The notes under the pieces are model-generated. The model was not told the DNA's origin and searched no databases. It saw nothing but the letters and a program-made list of their open reading frames with translations. A program made the position numbers and the translations under genes. This document shows, piece after piece, positions 28,380-44,100 of a stretch of DNA of 54,966 bases. Source of the stretch: Saccoglossus kowalevskii (taxonomy: Eukaryota; Hemichordata; Enteropneusta; Harrimaniidae); contig NW_003118431.1 of the NCBI RefSeq assembly GCF_000003605.2, forward strand, positions 1-54,966, read 5' to 3'. Position 1 is the stretch's first letter; every line of letters begins with the position of its first letter.

Positions 28380-30040
28380 TTAGATATCACACAGTGTTGT
28401 CACCTGTGTTGCTAGATATCACACTGTATTGTCACCTGTGTTGCTAGATATCACACAATATTGTCACCTGTGTTGTTAGATATCACACTGTATTGTCACC
28501 TGTGTTGCTAGATATCACACAGTATTGTCACCTGTGCTGTTAGATATCACACAGTATTGTCACCTGTGCTGTTAGATATCACACAGTATTGTCACCTGTG
28601 CTGTTAGATATCACACAGTATTGTCACCTGTGCTGTTAGATATCACACAGTATTGTTACCTGTGCTGTTAGATATCACACAGTATTGTCACCTGTGTTGC
28701 TAGATATCAAACAGTATTGTCATCTGTGTTGCTAGATATCAATCAGTATTGTCATATGTGTTGCTAGGTATCACAGTGTTGTCACCTGTGTTGCTAGATA
28801 TCACACAGTGTTGTCACCTGTGTTGCTAGATACCGCACAATATTGTCACCTGTGTTGTTAGATATCACACAGTATTGCCACCTGTGTTGCTAGATATCAA
28901 ACAGTATTGCCATCTGTGTTGCTAGATATCAAACAGTATTGTCATATGTGTTGCTAGGTATCACAGTGTTGTCACCTGTGTTGCTAGATATCACACAGTG
29001 TTGTCACCTGTGTTGCTAGATACCGCACAATATTGTCACCTGTGTTGTTAGATATCACACTGTATTGTCACCTGTGTTGCTAGATATCCAACAGTATTGT
29101 CACCTGTGTTGCTAGATATCACACCGTATTGTTTCCTGTGTTGTTAGATATCACACTGTATTGTCACCTTTGTTGCTAGATATCGCACAATATTGTCACC
29201 TGTGTTGTTAGATATCACACAGTATTGTCATCTGTGTTGTTAGATATCACACAGTACTGTCACCTGTGTTGCTAGATATCACACAGTATTGCCACCTGTG
29301 TTGCTAGATATCAAACAGTATTGTCATCTGTGTTGCTAGATATCAAACAGTATTGTCATATGTGTTGCTAGATATCACACAGTATTGTCACCTGTGTTGC
29401 TAGATATCACACAGTATTGTTTCCTGTGTTGTTAGATATCACACTGTATTGTCACCTGTGTTGCTAGATATCACACAATATTGTCACCTGTGTTGTTAGA
29501 TATCACACTGTATTGTCACCTGTGTTGCTAGATATCACACAGTATTGTCACCTGTGCTGTTAGATATCACACAGTGTTGTCACCTGTGTTGCTAGATATC
29601 ACACTGTATTGTCACCTGTGTTGCTAGATATCACACAATATTGTCACCTGTGTTGTTAGATATCACACTGTATTGTCACCTGTGTTGCTAGATATCACAC
29701 AGTATTGTCACCTGTGCTGTTAGATATCACACAGTATTGTCACCTGTGCTGTTAGATATCACACAGTATTGTCACCTGTGCTGTTAGATATCACACAGTA
29801 TTGTCACCTGTGCTGTTAGATATCACACAGTATTGTTACCTGTGCTGTTAGATATCACACAATATTGTCACCTGTGCTGTTAGATATCACACAGTATTGT
29901 TACCTGTGCTGTTAGATATCACACAATATTGTCACCTGTGTTGCTAGATATCAAACAGTATTGTCATCTGTGTTGCTAGATATCACACAATATTGTCATA
30001 TGTGTTGCTAGGTATCACAGTGTTGTCACCTGTGTTGCTA
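28380..30040 (+). repeat. Array block with ATCAATCAG and CACACCGTATTG markers, copy 2
   Basis: This is the counterpart of 22860-24520 at a constant offset of 5,521 bp across more than 1 kb. It diverges from its partner near 30.04 kb, where an ATATCGCACAAT monomer in copy 1 is replaced by ATATCACACAGTG. Confidence 0.8.
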
Positions 30041-30399
30041 GATATCACACAGTGTTGTCACCTGTGTTGCTAGATACCGCACAATATTGTCACCTGTGTT
30101 GTTAGATATCACACTGTATTGTCACCTGTGTTGCTAGATATCACACAGTATTGTCACCTGTGTTGCTAGATATCACACAGTATTGTTCCCTGTGTTGTTA
30201 GATATCACACTGTATTGTCACCTATGTTGCTAGATATCGCACAATATTGTCACCTGTGTTGTTAGATATCACACAATATTGTCATATGTGTTGCTAGGTA
30301 TCAGTGTTGTCACCTGTGTTGCTAGATATCACACAGTGTTGTCACCTGTGTTGCTAGATACCGCACAATATTGTCACCTGTGTTGTTAGATATCACACT

Positions 30400-33300
30400 G
30401 TATTGTCACCTGTGTTGCTAGTTATCACACAGTATTGTCACCTGTGTTGCTAGATATTACACAGTATTGTTTCCTGTGTTGCTAGATATCACACAGTATT
30501 GTCACCTGTGTTGCTAGATATCACACTGTATTGTCACCTGTGTTGTTAGATATCACACAGTATTGTCAACTGTGTTGCTAGATATCACACAGTAAAGTTT
30601 CCTGTGTTGCTGGATATCACACAGTTTTGTCACCTGTTTTGCTAGATATAACACAGTATTGTCACCGGATTTTGCTAGATATCACACAGTATCCTTTCCT
30701 GTGTTGCTAGATATCACACAGTATTGTTTCCTGTGTTGCTAGATATCACACAGTATTGTCACCTGTGTTGCTAGATATCACACAGTATTGTCACTTGTTT
30801 TGCTAGATATAACACAGTATTGTCACCAGTGTTGCTAGATATCACACAGTATTGTCACCTGTGTTGCTAGATATCACACAATATTGTCACCTGTGTTGCT
30901 AGATATCACACTGTATTGTCACCTGTGTTGCTAGACATCGCACAGTACTGTCACCTGTGTTGCTAGATATCACACAGTATTGTCATCTGTGTTGCTAGAT
31001 ATCACACAGTATTGTCACCTGTGTTGCTAGATATCGCACAATATTGTCACCTGTGTTGTTAGATATCACACAGTATTGTCATCTGTGTTGTTAGATATCA
31101 CACAGTACTGTCACCTGTGTTGCTAGATATCACACAGTATTGCCACCTGTGTTGCTAGATATCAAACAGTATTGTCATCAGTGTTGCTAGATATCAAACA
31201 GTATTGTCATATGTGTTGCTAGGTATCACACAGTGTTGTCACCTGTGATGCTAGATATCACACAGTGTTGTCACCTGTGTTGCTAGATACCGCACAATAT
31301 TGTCACCTGTGTTGTTAGATATCACACTGTATTGTCACCTGTGTTGCTAGTTATCACACAGTATTGTCACCTGTGTTGCTAGATATCACACAGTATTGTT
31401 TCCTGTGTTGCTAGATATCACACAGTATTGTCACCTGTGTTGCTAGATATCACACTGTATTGTCACCTGTGTTGTTAGATATCACACAGTATTGTCACCT
31501 GTGTTGCTAGATATCGCACAATATTGTCACCTGTGTTGTTAGATATCACACAGTACTGTCACCTGTGTTGCTAGATATCGCACAGTATTGTCACCTGTGC
31601 TGTTAGATATCACACAGTATTGTCACCTGTGTTGCTAGATATCACACAATATTGTCACCTGTGTTGTTAGATATCACGCAGTACTGTCACCTGTGTTGCT
31701 AGATATCGCACAGTATTGTCACCTGTGCTGTTAGATATCACAGTATTGTCACCTGTGTTGTTAGATATCACACAGTATTGTCACCTGTGTTGCTAGATAT
31801 CAAACAGTATTGTCATTTGTGTTGCCAGGTATCACACAGTGTTGTCACCTGTGTTGCTAGATATCACAGAGTATTGTCACCTGTGTTGTTAGATATCAAA
31901 CAGTATTGTCATCTGTGTTGCTAGGTATCACACAGTATTGTCACCTGTGTTGCCAGATATCGCACATTATTGTGACCTGTGTTGCTAGATATAACAAAGT
32001 ATTGTCACCAGTGTTGCTAGATATCCTACAATATTGTCACCTGTTTTACTAGATATAACACAGTATTGTCACCAGTGTTGCTAGATACTACACAGTATTG
32101 TCACCTGTGTTGCTAGATATCACACAGTATTGTCACCTGTGTTGCTAGATATCACACAGTATTGTTTCCTGTGTTGTTAGATATCACCCAATACTGTCAC
32201 CCGTGTTGCTAGATATCACACAGTATTATCACCTGTGTTGCTAGATATCAAACAGTATTGTCATCTGTGTTGCTAGGTATCACACAGTGTTGTCACCTGT
32301 GTTGCTAGATATCACAGAGTATTGTCATCTGTGTTGCTAGATATCAATCAGTATTGTCATATGTGTTGCTAGGTATCACAGTGTTGTCACCTGTGTTGCT
32401 AGATATCACACAGTGTTGTCACCTGTGTTGCTAGATACCGCACAATATTGTCACCTGTGTTGTTAGATATCACACAGTATTGCCACCTGTGTTGCTAGAT
32501 ATCAAACAGTATTGCCATCTGTGTTGCTAGATATCAAACAGTATTGTCATATGTGTTGCTAGGTATCACAGTGTTGTCACCTGTGTTGCTAGATATCACA
32601 CAGTGTTGTCTCCTGTGTTGCTAGATACCGCACAATATTGTCACCTGTGTTGTTAGATATCACACTGTATTGTCACCTGTGTTGCTAGATATCACACAGT
32701 ATTGTCACCTGTGTTGCTAGATATCACACCGTATTGTTTCCTGTGTTGTTAGATATCACACTGTATTGTCACCTTTGTTGCTAGATATCGCACAATATTG
32801 TCACCTGTGTTGTTAGATATCACACAGTATTGTCATCTGTGTTGTTAGATATCACACAGTACTGTCACCTGTGTTGCTAGATATCACACAGTATTGCCAC
32901 CTGTGTTGCTAGATATCAAACAGTATTGTCATCAGTGTTGCTAGATATCAAACAGTATTGTCATATGTGTTGCTAGGTATCACACAGTGTTGTCACCTGT
33001 GATGCTAGATATCACACAGTGTTGTCACCTGTGTTGCTAGATACCGCACAATATTGTCACCTGTGTTGTTAGATATCACACTGTATTGTCACCTGTGTTG
33101 CTAGTTATCACACAGTATTGTCACCTGTGTTGCTAGATATTACACAGTATTGTTTCCTGTGTTGCTAGATATCACACAGTATTGTCACCTGTGTTGCTAG
33201 ATATCACACTGTATTGTCACCTGTGTTGTTAGATATCACAAAGTATTGTCACCTGTGTTGCTAGATATCGCACAATATTGTCACCTGTGTTGTTAGATAT

Positions 33301-34450
33301 CACACAGTACTGTCACCTGTGTTGCTAGATATCGCACAGTATTGTCACCTGTGCTGTTAGATATCACACAGTATTGTCACCTGTGTTGCTAGATATCACA
33401 CAATATTGTCACCTGTGTTGTTAGATATCACACAGTACTGTCACCTGTGTTGCTAGATATCGCACAGTATTGTCACCTGTGCTGTTAGATATCACAGTAT
33501 TGTCACCTGTGTTGTTAGATATCACACAGTATTGTCACCTGTGTTGCTAGATATCAAACAGTATTGTCATATGTGTTGCTAGGTATCACACAGTATTGTC
33601 ACCTGTGCTGTTAGATATCACACAGTATTGTCACCTGTGTTGCTAGGTATCACACAGTATTGTCACCTGTGCTGTTAGATATCACACGATATTGTCACCT
33701 GTGCTGTTAGATATCAAACAGTATTGTCATATGTGTTGCTAGGTATCACACAGTATCGTCACCTGTGTTGCTAGTTATCAAACAGTATTGTCACCTGTGT
33801 TGCTAGATATCACACAGTATTGTCACCTGTGTTGCTAGATATAGCACAATATTGTCACCTGTGCTGTTAGATATCACACAGTATTGTCACCTGTGTTGCT
33901 AGATATCACACAGTATTGTCACTTGTGTTGCTAGATATCACACAGTATTGTTTCCTATGTTGCTAGATATCACACAGTATTGTCACCTGTGTTGCTAGAT
34001 ATCACACAGTATTGTCACCTGTGTTGCTAGATATCACACAGTATTGTCACCTGTGTTGCAAACAGTATTGTCATCTGTGTTGCTAGATATAGCACAATAT
34101 TGTCACCTGTGCTGTTAGATATCACACAGTATTGTCACCTGTGTTGCTAGATATCACACAGTATTGTCACTTGTGTTGCTAGATATCACACAGTATTGTT
34201 TCCTATGTTGCTAGATATCACACAGTATCGTCACCTGTGTTGCTAGTTATCAAACAGTATTGTCACCTGTGTTGCTAGATATCACACAGTATTGTAACCT
34301 GTGTTGCTAGATATAGCACAATATTGTCACCTGTGCTGTTAGATATCACACAGTATTGTCACCTGTGTTGCTAGATATCACACAATATTGTCACATGTGT
34401 TGCTACATATCACACAGTATTGTCACCTTTGTTGCTAGATATCACACAGT
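30400..34450 (+). repeat. Divergent middle zone of the satellite
   Basis: Monomers here carry many private changes, such as CAGTAAAGTTTCC (about 30591), CACCGGATTTTGC (about 30664), GTATCCTTTCC (about 30690), ATATAGCACAAT (33839, 34088, 34311) and CCTATGTTGC (33954, 34202). A monomer near 34055 has lost about 10 bp, reading GTTGCAAACAG. Local duplications occur at 1,754 bp (31513 and 33267) and 472 bp (33751 and 34223). The interval also contains an inserted copy of the ATCAATCAG block at 32.3-32.95 kb. Confidence 0.65.
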
Positions 34451-36224
34451 ATTGCCACCTGTGTTGCTAGATATCACACAGTATTGTCACCTGTGCTGTT
34501 AGATATCACACAGTGTTGTCGCCTGTGTTGCTAGATATCACACTGTATTGTCACCTGTGTTGCTAGATATCACACAATATTGTCACCTGTGTTGTTAGAT
34601 ATCACACTGTATTGTCACCTGTGTTGCTAGATATCACACAGTATTGTCACCTGTGCTGTTAGATATCACACAGTATTGTCACCTGTGCTGCTAGATATCA
34701 CACAGTATTGTCACCTGTGCTGTTAGATATCACACAGTATTGTCACCTGTGCTGTTAGAAATCACACAGTATTGTTACCTGTGCTGTTAGATATCACACA
34801 GTATTGCCACCTGTGTTGCTAGATATCAAACAGTATTGTCATCTGTGTTGCTAGATATCAAACAGTACTGTCATATGTGTTGCTTGGTATCACAGTGTTG
34901 TCACCTGTGTTGCTAGATATCACACAGTGTTGTCACCTGTGTTGCTAGATGCCGCACAATATTGTCACCTGTGTTGTTAGATATCACACTGTATTGTCAC
35001 CTGTGTTGCTAGATATCACACAGTATTGTCACCTGTGTTGCTAGATATCACACAGTATTGTTTCCTGTGTTGTTAGATATCACACTGTATTTTAACCTGT
35101 GTTGCTAGATATCACACAATATTGTCACCTGTGTTGTTAGATATCACACTGTATTGTCACCTGTGTTGCTAGATATCACACAGTATTGTCACCTGTGTTG
35201 CTAGATATCAAACAGTATTGTCATCTGTGTTGCTAGATATCAAACAGTATTGTCATATGTGTTGCTAGGTATCACAGTGTTGTCACCTGTGTTGCTAGAT
35301 ATCACACAGTGTTGTCACCTGTGTTGCTAGATACCGCACAATATTGTCACCTGTGTTGTTAGATATCACACAGTATTGCCACCTGTGTTGCTAGATATCA
35401 AACAGTATTGTCATCTGTGTTGCTAGATATCAAACAGTATTGTCATATGTGTTGCTAGGTATCACAGTGTTGTCACCTGTGTTGCTAGATACCGCACAAT
35501 ATTGTCACCTGTGTTGTTAGATATCACACTGTATTGTCACCTGTGTTGCTAGATATCACACAGTATTGTCACATGTGTTGCTAGATATCACACAGTATTG
35601 TTTCCTGTGTTGTTAGATATCACACTGTATTGTCACCTGTGTTGCTAGATATCGCACAATATTGTCACCTGTGTTGTTAAATATCACACAGTATTGTCAT
35701 CTGTGTTGTTAGATATCACACAGTACTGTCACCTGTGTTGCTAGATATCACACAGTATTGCCACCTGTGTTGCTAGATATCAAACAGTATTGTCATCTGT
35801 GTTGCTAGATATCAAACAGTATTGTCATATGTGTTGCTAGATATCACACAGTATTGTCACCTGTGCTGTTAGATATCACACAGTATTGTCACCTGTGCTG
35901 TTAGATATCACACAGTATTGTCACCTGTGCTGTTAGATATCACACAGTATTGTCACCTGTGCTGTTAGATATCACACAGTATTGTCACCTGTGCTGTTAG
36001 ATATCACACAGTATTGTTACCTGTGCTGTTAGATATCACACAGTATTGCCACCTGTGTTGCTAGATATCAAACAGTATTGTCATCTGTGTTGCTAGATAT
36101 CAAACAGTACTGTCATATGTGTTGCTTGGTATCACAGTGTTGTCACCTGTGTTGCTAGATATCACACAGTGTTGTCACCTGTGTTGCTAGATACCGCACA
36201 ATATTGTCACCTGTGTTGTTAGAT

Positions 36225-38100
36225 ATCACACTGTATTGTCACCTGTGTTGCTAGATATCACACAGTATTGTCACCTGTGCTGTTAGATATCACACTGTGT
36301 TGTCACCTGTGTTGCTAGATACCGCACAATATTGTCACCTGTGTTGTTAGATATCACACTGTATTGTCACCTGTGTTGCTAGATATCACACAGTATTGTC
36401 ACCCGTGTTGCTAGATATCACACAGTATTGTTTCCTGTGTTGTTTGATATCACACTATATTGTCACCTGCGTTGCTAGATATCACACAATATTGTCACCT
36501 GTGTTGTTAGATATCACACTGTATTGTCACCTGTGTTGCTAGATATCCCACAGTATTGTCACCTGTGCTGTTGGATATCACACAGTGTTGTCACCTGTGT
36601 TGCTAGATATCACACAGTATTGTCACCTGTGCTGTTAGATATCACACAGTGTTGTCACCTGTGTTGCTAGATATCACACTGTATTGTCACCTGTGTTGCT
36701 AGATATCACACAATATTGTCACCTGTGTTGTTAGATATCACACAGTATTGTCACCTGTGCTGTTAGATATCACACAGTATTGTCATCTGTGTTGCTAGAT
36801 ATCACAGTATTGTCACCTGTGTTGCTAGATATCACACAGTATTGTTTCCTGTGTTGTTAGATATCACACTGTATTGTCACCTGTGTTGCTAGATAACTCA
36901 CAATATTGTCACCTGTGTTGTTAGATATCACACTGTATTGTCACCTGTGTTGCTAGATATCACACAGTATTGTCACCTGTGCTGTTAGATATCACACAGT
37001 GTTGTCACCTGTGTTGCTAGATATCACACTGTATTGTCACCTGTGTTGCTAGATATCACACAATATTGTCACCTGTGTTGTTAGATATCACACTGTATTG
37101 TCAACTGTGTTGCTAGATATCACACAGTATTGTCACCTGTGCTGTTAGATATCACACAGTATTGTCACCTGTGCTGTTAGATATCACACAGTATTGTCAC
37201 CTGTGCTGTTAGATATCACACAGTATTGTCACCTGTGCTGTTAGATATCACACAGTATTGTCACCTGTGCTGTTAGATATCACACAGTATTGTCACCTGT
37301 GCTGTTAGATATCACACAGTATTGTCACCTGTGCTGTTCGATATCACACAGTATTGTCACCTGTGCTGTTAGATATCACACAGTATTGTCACCTGTGCTG
37401 TTAGATATCACACAGTATTGTCACCTGTGCTGTTAGATATCACACAGTATTGTTACCTGTGCTGTTAGATATCACACAGTATTGCCACCTGTGTTGCTAG
37501 ATATCAAACAGTATTGTCATATGTGTTGCTAGGTATCACAGTGTTGTCACCTGTGTTGCTAGATATCACACAGTATTGTCATATGTGTTGCTAGATATCA
37601 CACAGTATTGTCACCTGTGTTGCTAGATACCACACTGTATTGTCACCTGTGTTGCTAGATATCAAACAGTATTGTCACCTGTGTTGCTAGATATCACACA
37701 GTATTGTCACCTGTGTTGCTAGATATCACACAGTATTGTTTCCTGTGTTGTTAGATATCACACTGTATTGTCACCTGTGTTGCTAGATATCACACAATAT
37801 TGTCACCTGTGTTGTTAGATATCACACTGTATTGTCATCTGTGTTGCTAGATATCACACAGTATTGTCACCTGTGCTGTTAGATATCACACAGTGTTGTC
37901 ACCTGTGTTGCTAGATATCACACTGTATTGTCACCTGTGTTGCTAGATATCACACAATATTGTCACCTGTGTTGTTAGATATCACACTGTATTGTCACCT
38001 GTGTTGCTAGATATCACACAGTATTGTCACCTGTGCTGTTAGATATCACACAGTATTGCCACCTGTGCTGTTAGATATCACACAGTATTGTCACCTGTGC
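36225..38100 (+). repeat. Array block with GCTGTTCGATATC marker, copy 2
   Basis: This is the counterpart of 12930-14800 at exactly 23,295 bp, with the marker GTTCG at 37336. It diverges near 38.1 kb, where a TGTCGCCTG variant replaces the run of CTGTGCTGTTAG monomers. A small difference near 37.68 kb (CACCTG against CATATCTG) separates it from copies 1 and 3. Confidence 0.8.
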
Positions 38101-41100
38101 TGTTAGATATCACACAGTGTTGTCGCCTGTGTTGCTAGATATCACACTGTATTGTCACCTGTGTTGCTAGATATCACACAATATTGTCACCTGTGTTGTT
38201 AGATATCAAACAGTATTGTCACCTGTGTTGCTAGATATCACACAGTATTGTCACCAGTGCTGTTAGATATCACACAATATTGTCACCTGTTTTACTAGAT
38301 ATAACACAGTATTGTCACCTGTGTTGCTAGATATCACACAGTATTGTCACCTGTGTTGCTAGATATCACACAGTATTGTCACCAGTGCTGTTAGATATCA
38401 CACAGTATTGCCACCTGTGTTGTTAGATATCACACAGTACTGTCATCTGTGTTGCTAGATATCAAACAGTACTGTCATATGTGTTGCTAGATATCACACA
38501 GTATTGTCACCTGTGCTGTTAGATATCACACAGTGTTGTCGCCTGTGTTGCTAGATATCACACTGTATTGTCACCTGTGTTGCTAGATATCACACAATAT
38601 TGTCACCTGTGTTGTTAGATATCACACTGTATTGTCACCTGTGTTGCTAGATATCACAAGTATTGTCACCTGTGCTGTTAGATATCACACAGTATTGTCA
38701 CCTGTGCTGTTAGATATCACACAGTATTGTCACCTGTGCTGTTAGATATCACACAGTATTGTCACCTGTGCTGTTAGATATCACACAGTATTGTTACCTG
38801 TGCTGTTAGATATCACACAGTATTGCCACCTGTGTTGCTAGATATCAAACAGTATTGTCATCTGTGTTGCTAGATATCAAACAGTACTGTCATATGTGTT
38901 GCTTGGTATCACAGTGTTGTCACCTGTGTTGCTAGATATCACACAGTGTTGTCACCTGTGTTGCTAGATGCCGCACAATATTGTCACCTGTGTTGTTAGA
39001 TATCACACTGTATTGTCACCTGTGTTGCTAGATATCACACAGTATTGTCACCTGTGTTGCTAGATATCACACAGTATTGTTTCCTGTGTTGTTAGATATC
39101 ACACTGTATTTTAACCTGTGTTGCTAGATATCACACAATATTGTCACCTGTGTTGTTAGATATCACACTGTATTGTCACCTGTGTTGCTAGATATCACAC
39201 AGTATTGTCACCTGTGTTGCTAGGTATCACAGTGTTGTCACCTGTGTTGCTAGATATCACACAGTGTTGTCACCTGTGTTGCTAGATACCGCACAATATT
39301 GTCACCTGTGTTGTTAGATATCACACAGTACTGTCACCTGTGTTGCTAGATATCACACAGTATTGCCACCTGTGTTGCTAGATATCAAACAGTATTGTCA
39401 TCTGTGTTGCTAGATATCAAACAGTATTGTCATATGTGTTGCTAGATATCACACAGTATTGTCACCTGTGTTGCTAGATATCACACAGTATTGTTTCCTG
39501 TGTTGTTAGATATCACACTGTATTGTCACCTGTGTTGCTAGATATCACACAATATTGTCACCTGTGTTGTTAGATATCACACTGTATTGTCACCTGTGTT
39601 GCTAGATATCACACAGTATTGTCACCTGTGCTGTTAGATATCACACAGTGTTGTCACCTGTGTTGCTAGATATCACACTGTATTGTCACCTGTGTTGCTA
39701 GATATCACACAGTATTGTCACCTGTGTTGCTAGATATCACACAGTATTGTCACCTGTGTTGCTAGATATCACACAGTATTGTTTCCTGTGTTGTTAGATA
39801 TCACCCAATACTGTCACCTGTGTTGCTAGATATCACAGAGTATTGTCACCTGTGTTGCTAGGTATCAAACAGTATTGTCACCAGTGTTGCTAGATATAAC
39901 AAAGTATTGTCACCAGTGTTGCTAGATATCCTACAATATTGTCACCTGTTTTACTAGATATAACACAGTATTGTCACCAGTGTTGCTAGATACTACACAG
40001 TATTGTCACCTGTGTTGCTAGATATCACACAGTATTGTCACCTGTGTTGCTAGATATCACACAGTATTGTTTCCTGTGTTGTTAGATATCACCCAATACT
40101 GTCACCCGTGTTGCTAGATACCACACAGTATTGTCACCTGTGTTGCTAGATATCAAACAGTATTGTCATCTGTGTTGCTAGGTATCACACAGTGTTGTCA
40201 CCTGTGTTGCTAGATATCACAGAGTATTGTCACCTGTGTTGCTAGATATCAAACAGTATTGTCATCTGTGTTGCTAGGTATCAAACAGTATTGTCATCTG
40301 TGTTGCTAGGTATCACACAGTATTGTCACCTGTGTTGCTAGATATCACACAGTATTGTCACCTGTGTTGCTAGATATCACCCAATACTGTCACCTGTGTT
40401 GCTAGATATCACAGAGTATTGTCACCTGTGTTGCTAGGTATCAAACAGTATTGTCACCAGTGTTGCTAGATATAACAAAGTATTGTCACCAGTGTTGCTA
40501 GATATCCTACAATATTGTCACCTGTTTTACTAGATATAACACAGTATTGTCACCAGTGTTGCTAGATACTACACAGTATTGTCATCTGTGTTGCTAGATA
40601 TCACACAGTATTGTCACCTGTGTTGCTAGATATCACACAGTATTGTTTCCTGTGTTGTTAGATATCACCCAATACTGTCACCCGTGTTGCTAGATATCAC
40701 ACAGTATTGTCACCTGTGTTGCTAGATATCAAACAGTATTGTCATCTGTGTTGCTAGGTATCACACAGTGTTGTCACCTGTGTTGCTAGATATCACAGAG
40801 TATTGTCACCTGTGTTGCTAGATATCAAACAGTATTGTCATCTGTGTTGCTAGGTATCACACAGTATTGTCACCTGTGTTGCCAGATATCGCACATTATT
40901 GTGACCTGTGTTGCTAGATATAACAAAGTATTGTCACCAGTGTTGCTAGATATCCTACAATATTGTCACCTGTTTTACTAGATATAACACAGTATTGTCA
41001 CCAGTGTTGCTAGATACTACACAGTATTGTCACCTGTGTTGCTAGATATCACACAGTATTGTCACCAGTGTTGCTAGATATCACACTGTATTGTCACCTG

Positions 41101-44100
41101 TGTTGCTAGACATCGCACAATCTTGTCACCTGTGTTGTTAGATATCACACAGTACTGTCACCTTTGTTGCTAGATATCACACAGTATTGCCACCTGTGTT
41201 GCTAGATATCACACAGTATTGTCACCTGTGCTGTTAGATATCACACAGTGTTGTCACCTGTGTTGCTAGATATCACACTGTATTGTCACCTGTGTTGCTA
41301 GATATCACACAATATTGTCACCTGTGTTGTTAGATATCACACTGTATTGTCACCTGTGTTGCTAGATATCACACAGTATTGTCACCTGTGCTGTTAGATA
41401 TCACACAGTATTGTCACCTGTGCTGTTAGATATCACACAGTATTGTCACCTGTGCTGTTAGATATCACACAGTATTGTCACCTGTGCTGTTAGATATCAC
41501 ACAGTATTGTTACCTGTGCTGTTAGATATCACACAGTATTGCCACCTGTGTTGCTAGATATCAAACAGTATTGTCATCTGCGTTGCTAGATATCAAACAG
41601 TACTGTCATATGTGTTGCTTGGTATCACAGTGTTGTCACCTGTGTTGCTAGATATCACACAGTGTTGTCACCTGTGTTGCTAGATGCCGCACAATATTGT
41701 CACCTGTGTTGTTAGATATCACACTGTATTGTCACCTGTGTTGCTATATATCACACAGTATTGTCACCTGTGTTGCTAGATATCACACAGTATTGTTTCC
41801 TGTGTTGTTAGATATCACACTGTATTTTAACCTGTGTTGCTAGATATCACACAATATTGTCACATGTGTTGTTAGATATCACACTGTATTGTCACCTGTG
41901 TTGCTAGATATCACACAGTATTGTCACCTGTGTTGCTAGGTATCACAGTGTTGTCACCTGTGTTGCTAGATATCACACAGTGTTGTCACCTGTGTTGCTA
42001 GATACCGCACAATATTGTCACCTGTGTTGTTAGATATCACACTGTATTGTCACCTGTGTTGCTAGATATCACACAATATTGTCACCTGTGTTGTTAGATA
42101 TCACACTGTATTGTCACCTGTGTTGCTAGATATCACACAGTATTGTCACCTGTGTTGCTAGATATCACACAGTATTGTCACCTGTGTTGCTAGATATCAC
42201 ACAGTATTGTTTCCTGTGTTGTTAGATATCACCCAATACTGTCACCTGTGTTGCTAGATATCACAGAGTATTGTCACCTGTGTTGCTAGGTATCAAACAG
42301 TATTGTCACCAGTGTTGCTAGATATAACAAAGTATTGTCACCAGTGTTGCTAGATATCCTACAATATTGTCACCTGTTTTACTAGATATAACAGTATTGT
42401 CACCAGTGTTGCTAGATTCTACACAGTATTGTCACCTGTGTTGCTAGATATCACACAGTATTGTCACCTGTGTTGCTAGATATCACACAGTATTGCCACC
42501 TGTGTTGCTAGATATCAAACAGTATTGTCATCTGTGTTGCTAGATATCAAACAGTATTGTCATATGTGTTGCTAGGTATCACAGTGTTGTCACCTGTGTT
42601 GCTAGATATCACACAGTGTTGTCACCTGTGTTGCTAGACATCGCACAATCTTGTCACCTGTGTTGTTAGATATCACACAGTACTGTCACCTTTGTTGCTA
42701 GATATCACACAGTATTGCCACCTGTGTTGCTAGATATCACACAGTATTGTCACCTGTGCTGTTAGATATCAAACAGTATTGTCATATGTGTTGCTAGGTA
42801 TCACAGTGTTGTCACCTGTGTTGCTAGATATCACACAGTGTTGTCACCTGTGTTGCTAGATACCGCACAATATTGTCACCTGTGTTGTTAGATATCACAC
42901 AGTATTGCCACCTGTGTTGCTAGATATCAAACAGTATTGTTTCCTGTGTTGTTAGATATCACACTGTATTGTCACCTGTGTTGCTAGATATCACACAATA
43001 TTGTCACCTGTGTTGTTAGATATCACACTGTATTGTCACCTGTGTTGTTAGATATCACACAGTATTGTCACCTGTGCTGTTAGATATCACACAGTGTTGT
43101 CACCTGTGTTGCTAGATATCACACTGTATTGTCACCTGTGTTGCTAGGTATCACAGTGTTGTCACCTGTGTTGCTAGATATCACACAGTGTTGTCACCTG
43201 TGTTGCTAGATACCGCACAATATTGTCACCTGTGTTGTTAGATACCACACTGTATTGTCACCTGTGTTGCTAGATATCAAACAGTATTGTCATATGTGTT
43301 GCTAGATATCACACAGTATTGTCACCTGTGTTGCTAGATATCACACAGTATTGTTTCCTGTGTTGTTAGATATCACACTGTATTGTCACCTGTGTTGCTA
43401 GATATCACACAATATTGTCACCTGTGTTGTTAGATATCACACTGTATTGTCATCTGTGTTGCTAGATATCACACAGTATTGTCGCCTGTGCTGTTAGATA
43501 TCACACAGTGTTGTCACCTGTGTTGCTAGATATCAAACAGTATTGTCATCTGTGTTGCTAGATATCAAACAGTATTGTCATATGTGTTGCTAGATATCAC
43601 ACAGTATTGTCACCTGTGTTGCTAGATATCACACAGTATTGTTTCCTGTGTTGTTAGATATCACACTGTATTGTCACCTGTGTTGCTAGATATCACACAA
43701 TATTGTCACCTGTGTTGTTAGATATCACACTGTATTGTCACCTGTGTTGCTAGATATCACACAGTATTGTTACCTGTGCTGTTAGATATCACACAGTATT
43801 GCCACCTGTGTTGCTAGATATCAAACAGTATTGTCATATGTGTTGCTAGGTATCACAGTGTTGTCACCTGTGTTGCTAGATATCACACAGTGTTGTCACC
43901 TGTGTTGCTAGATACCGCACAATATTGTCACCTGTGTTGTTAGATACCACACTGTATTGTCACCTGTGTTGCTAGATATCAAACAGTATTGTCATATGTG
44001 TTGCTAGATATCACACAGTATTGTCACCTGTGTTGCTAGATATCACACAGTATTGTTTCCTGTGTTGTTAGACATCACACTGTATTGTCACCTGTGTTGC

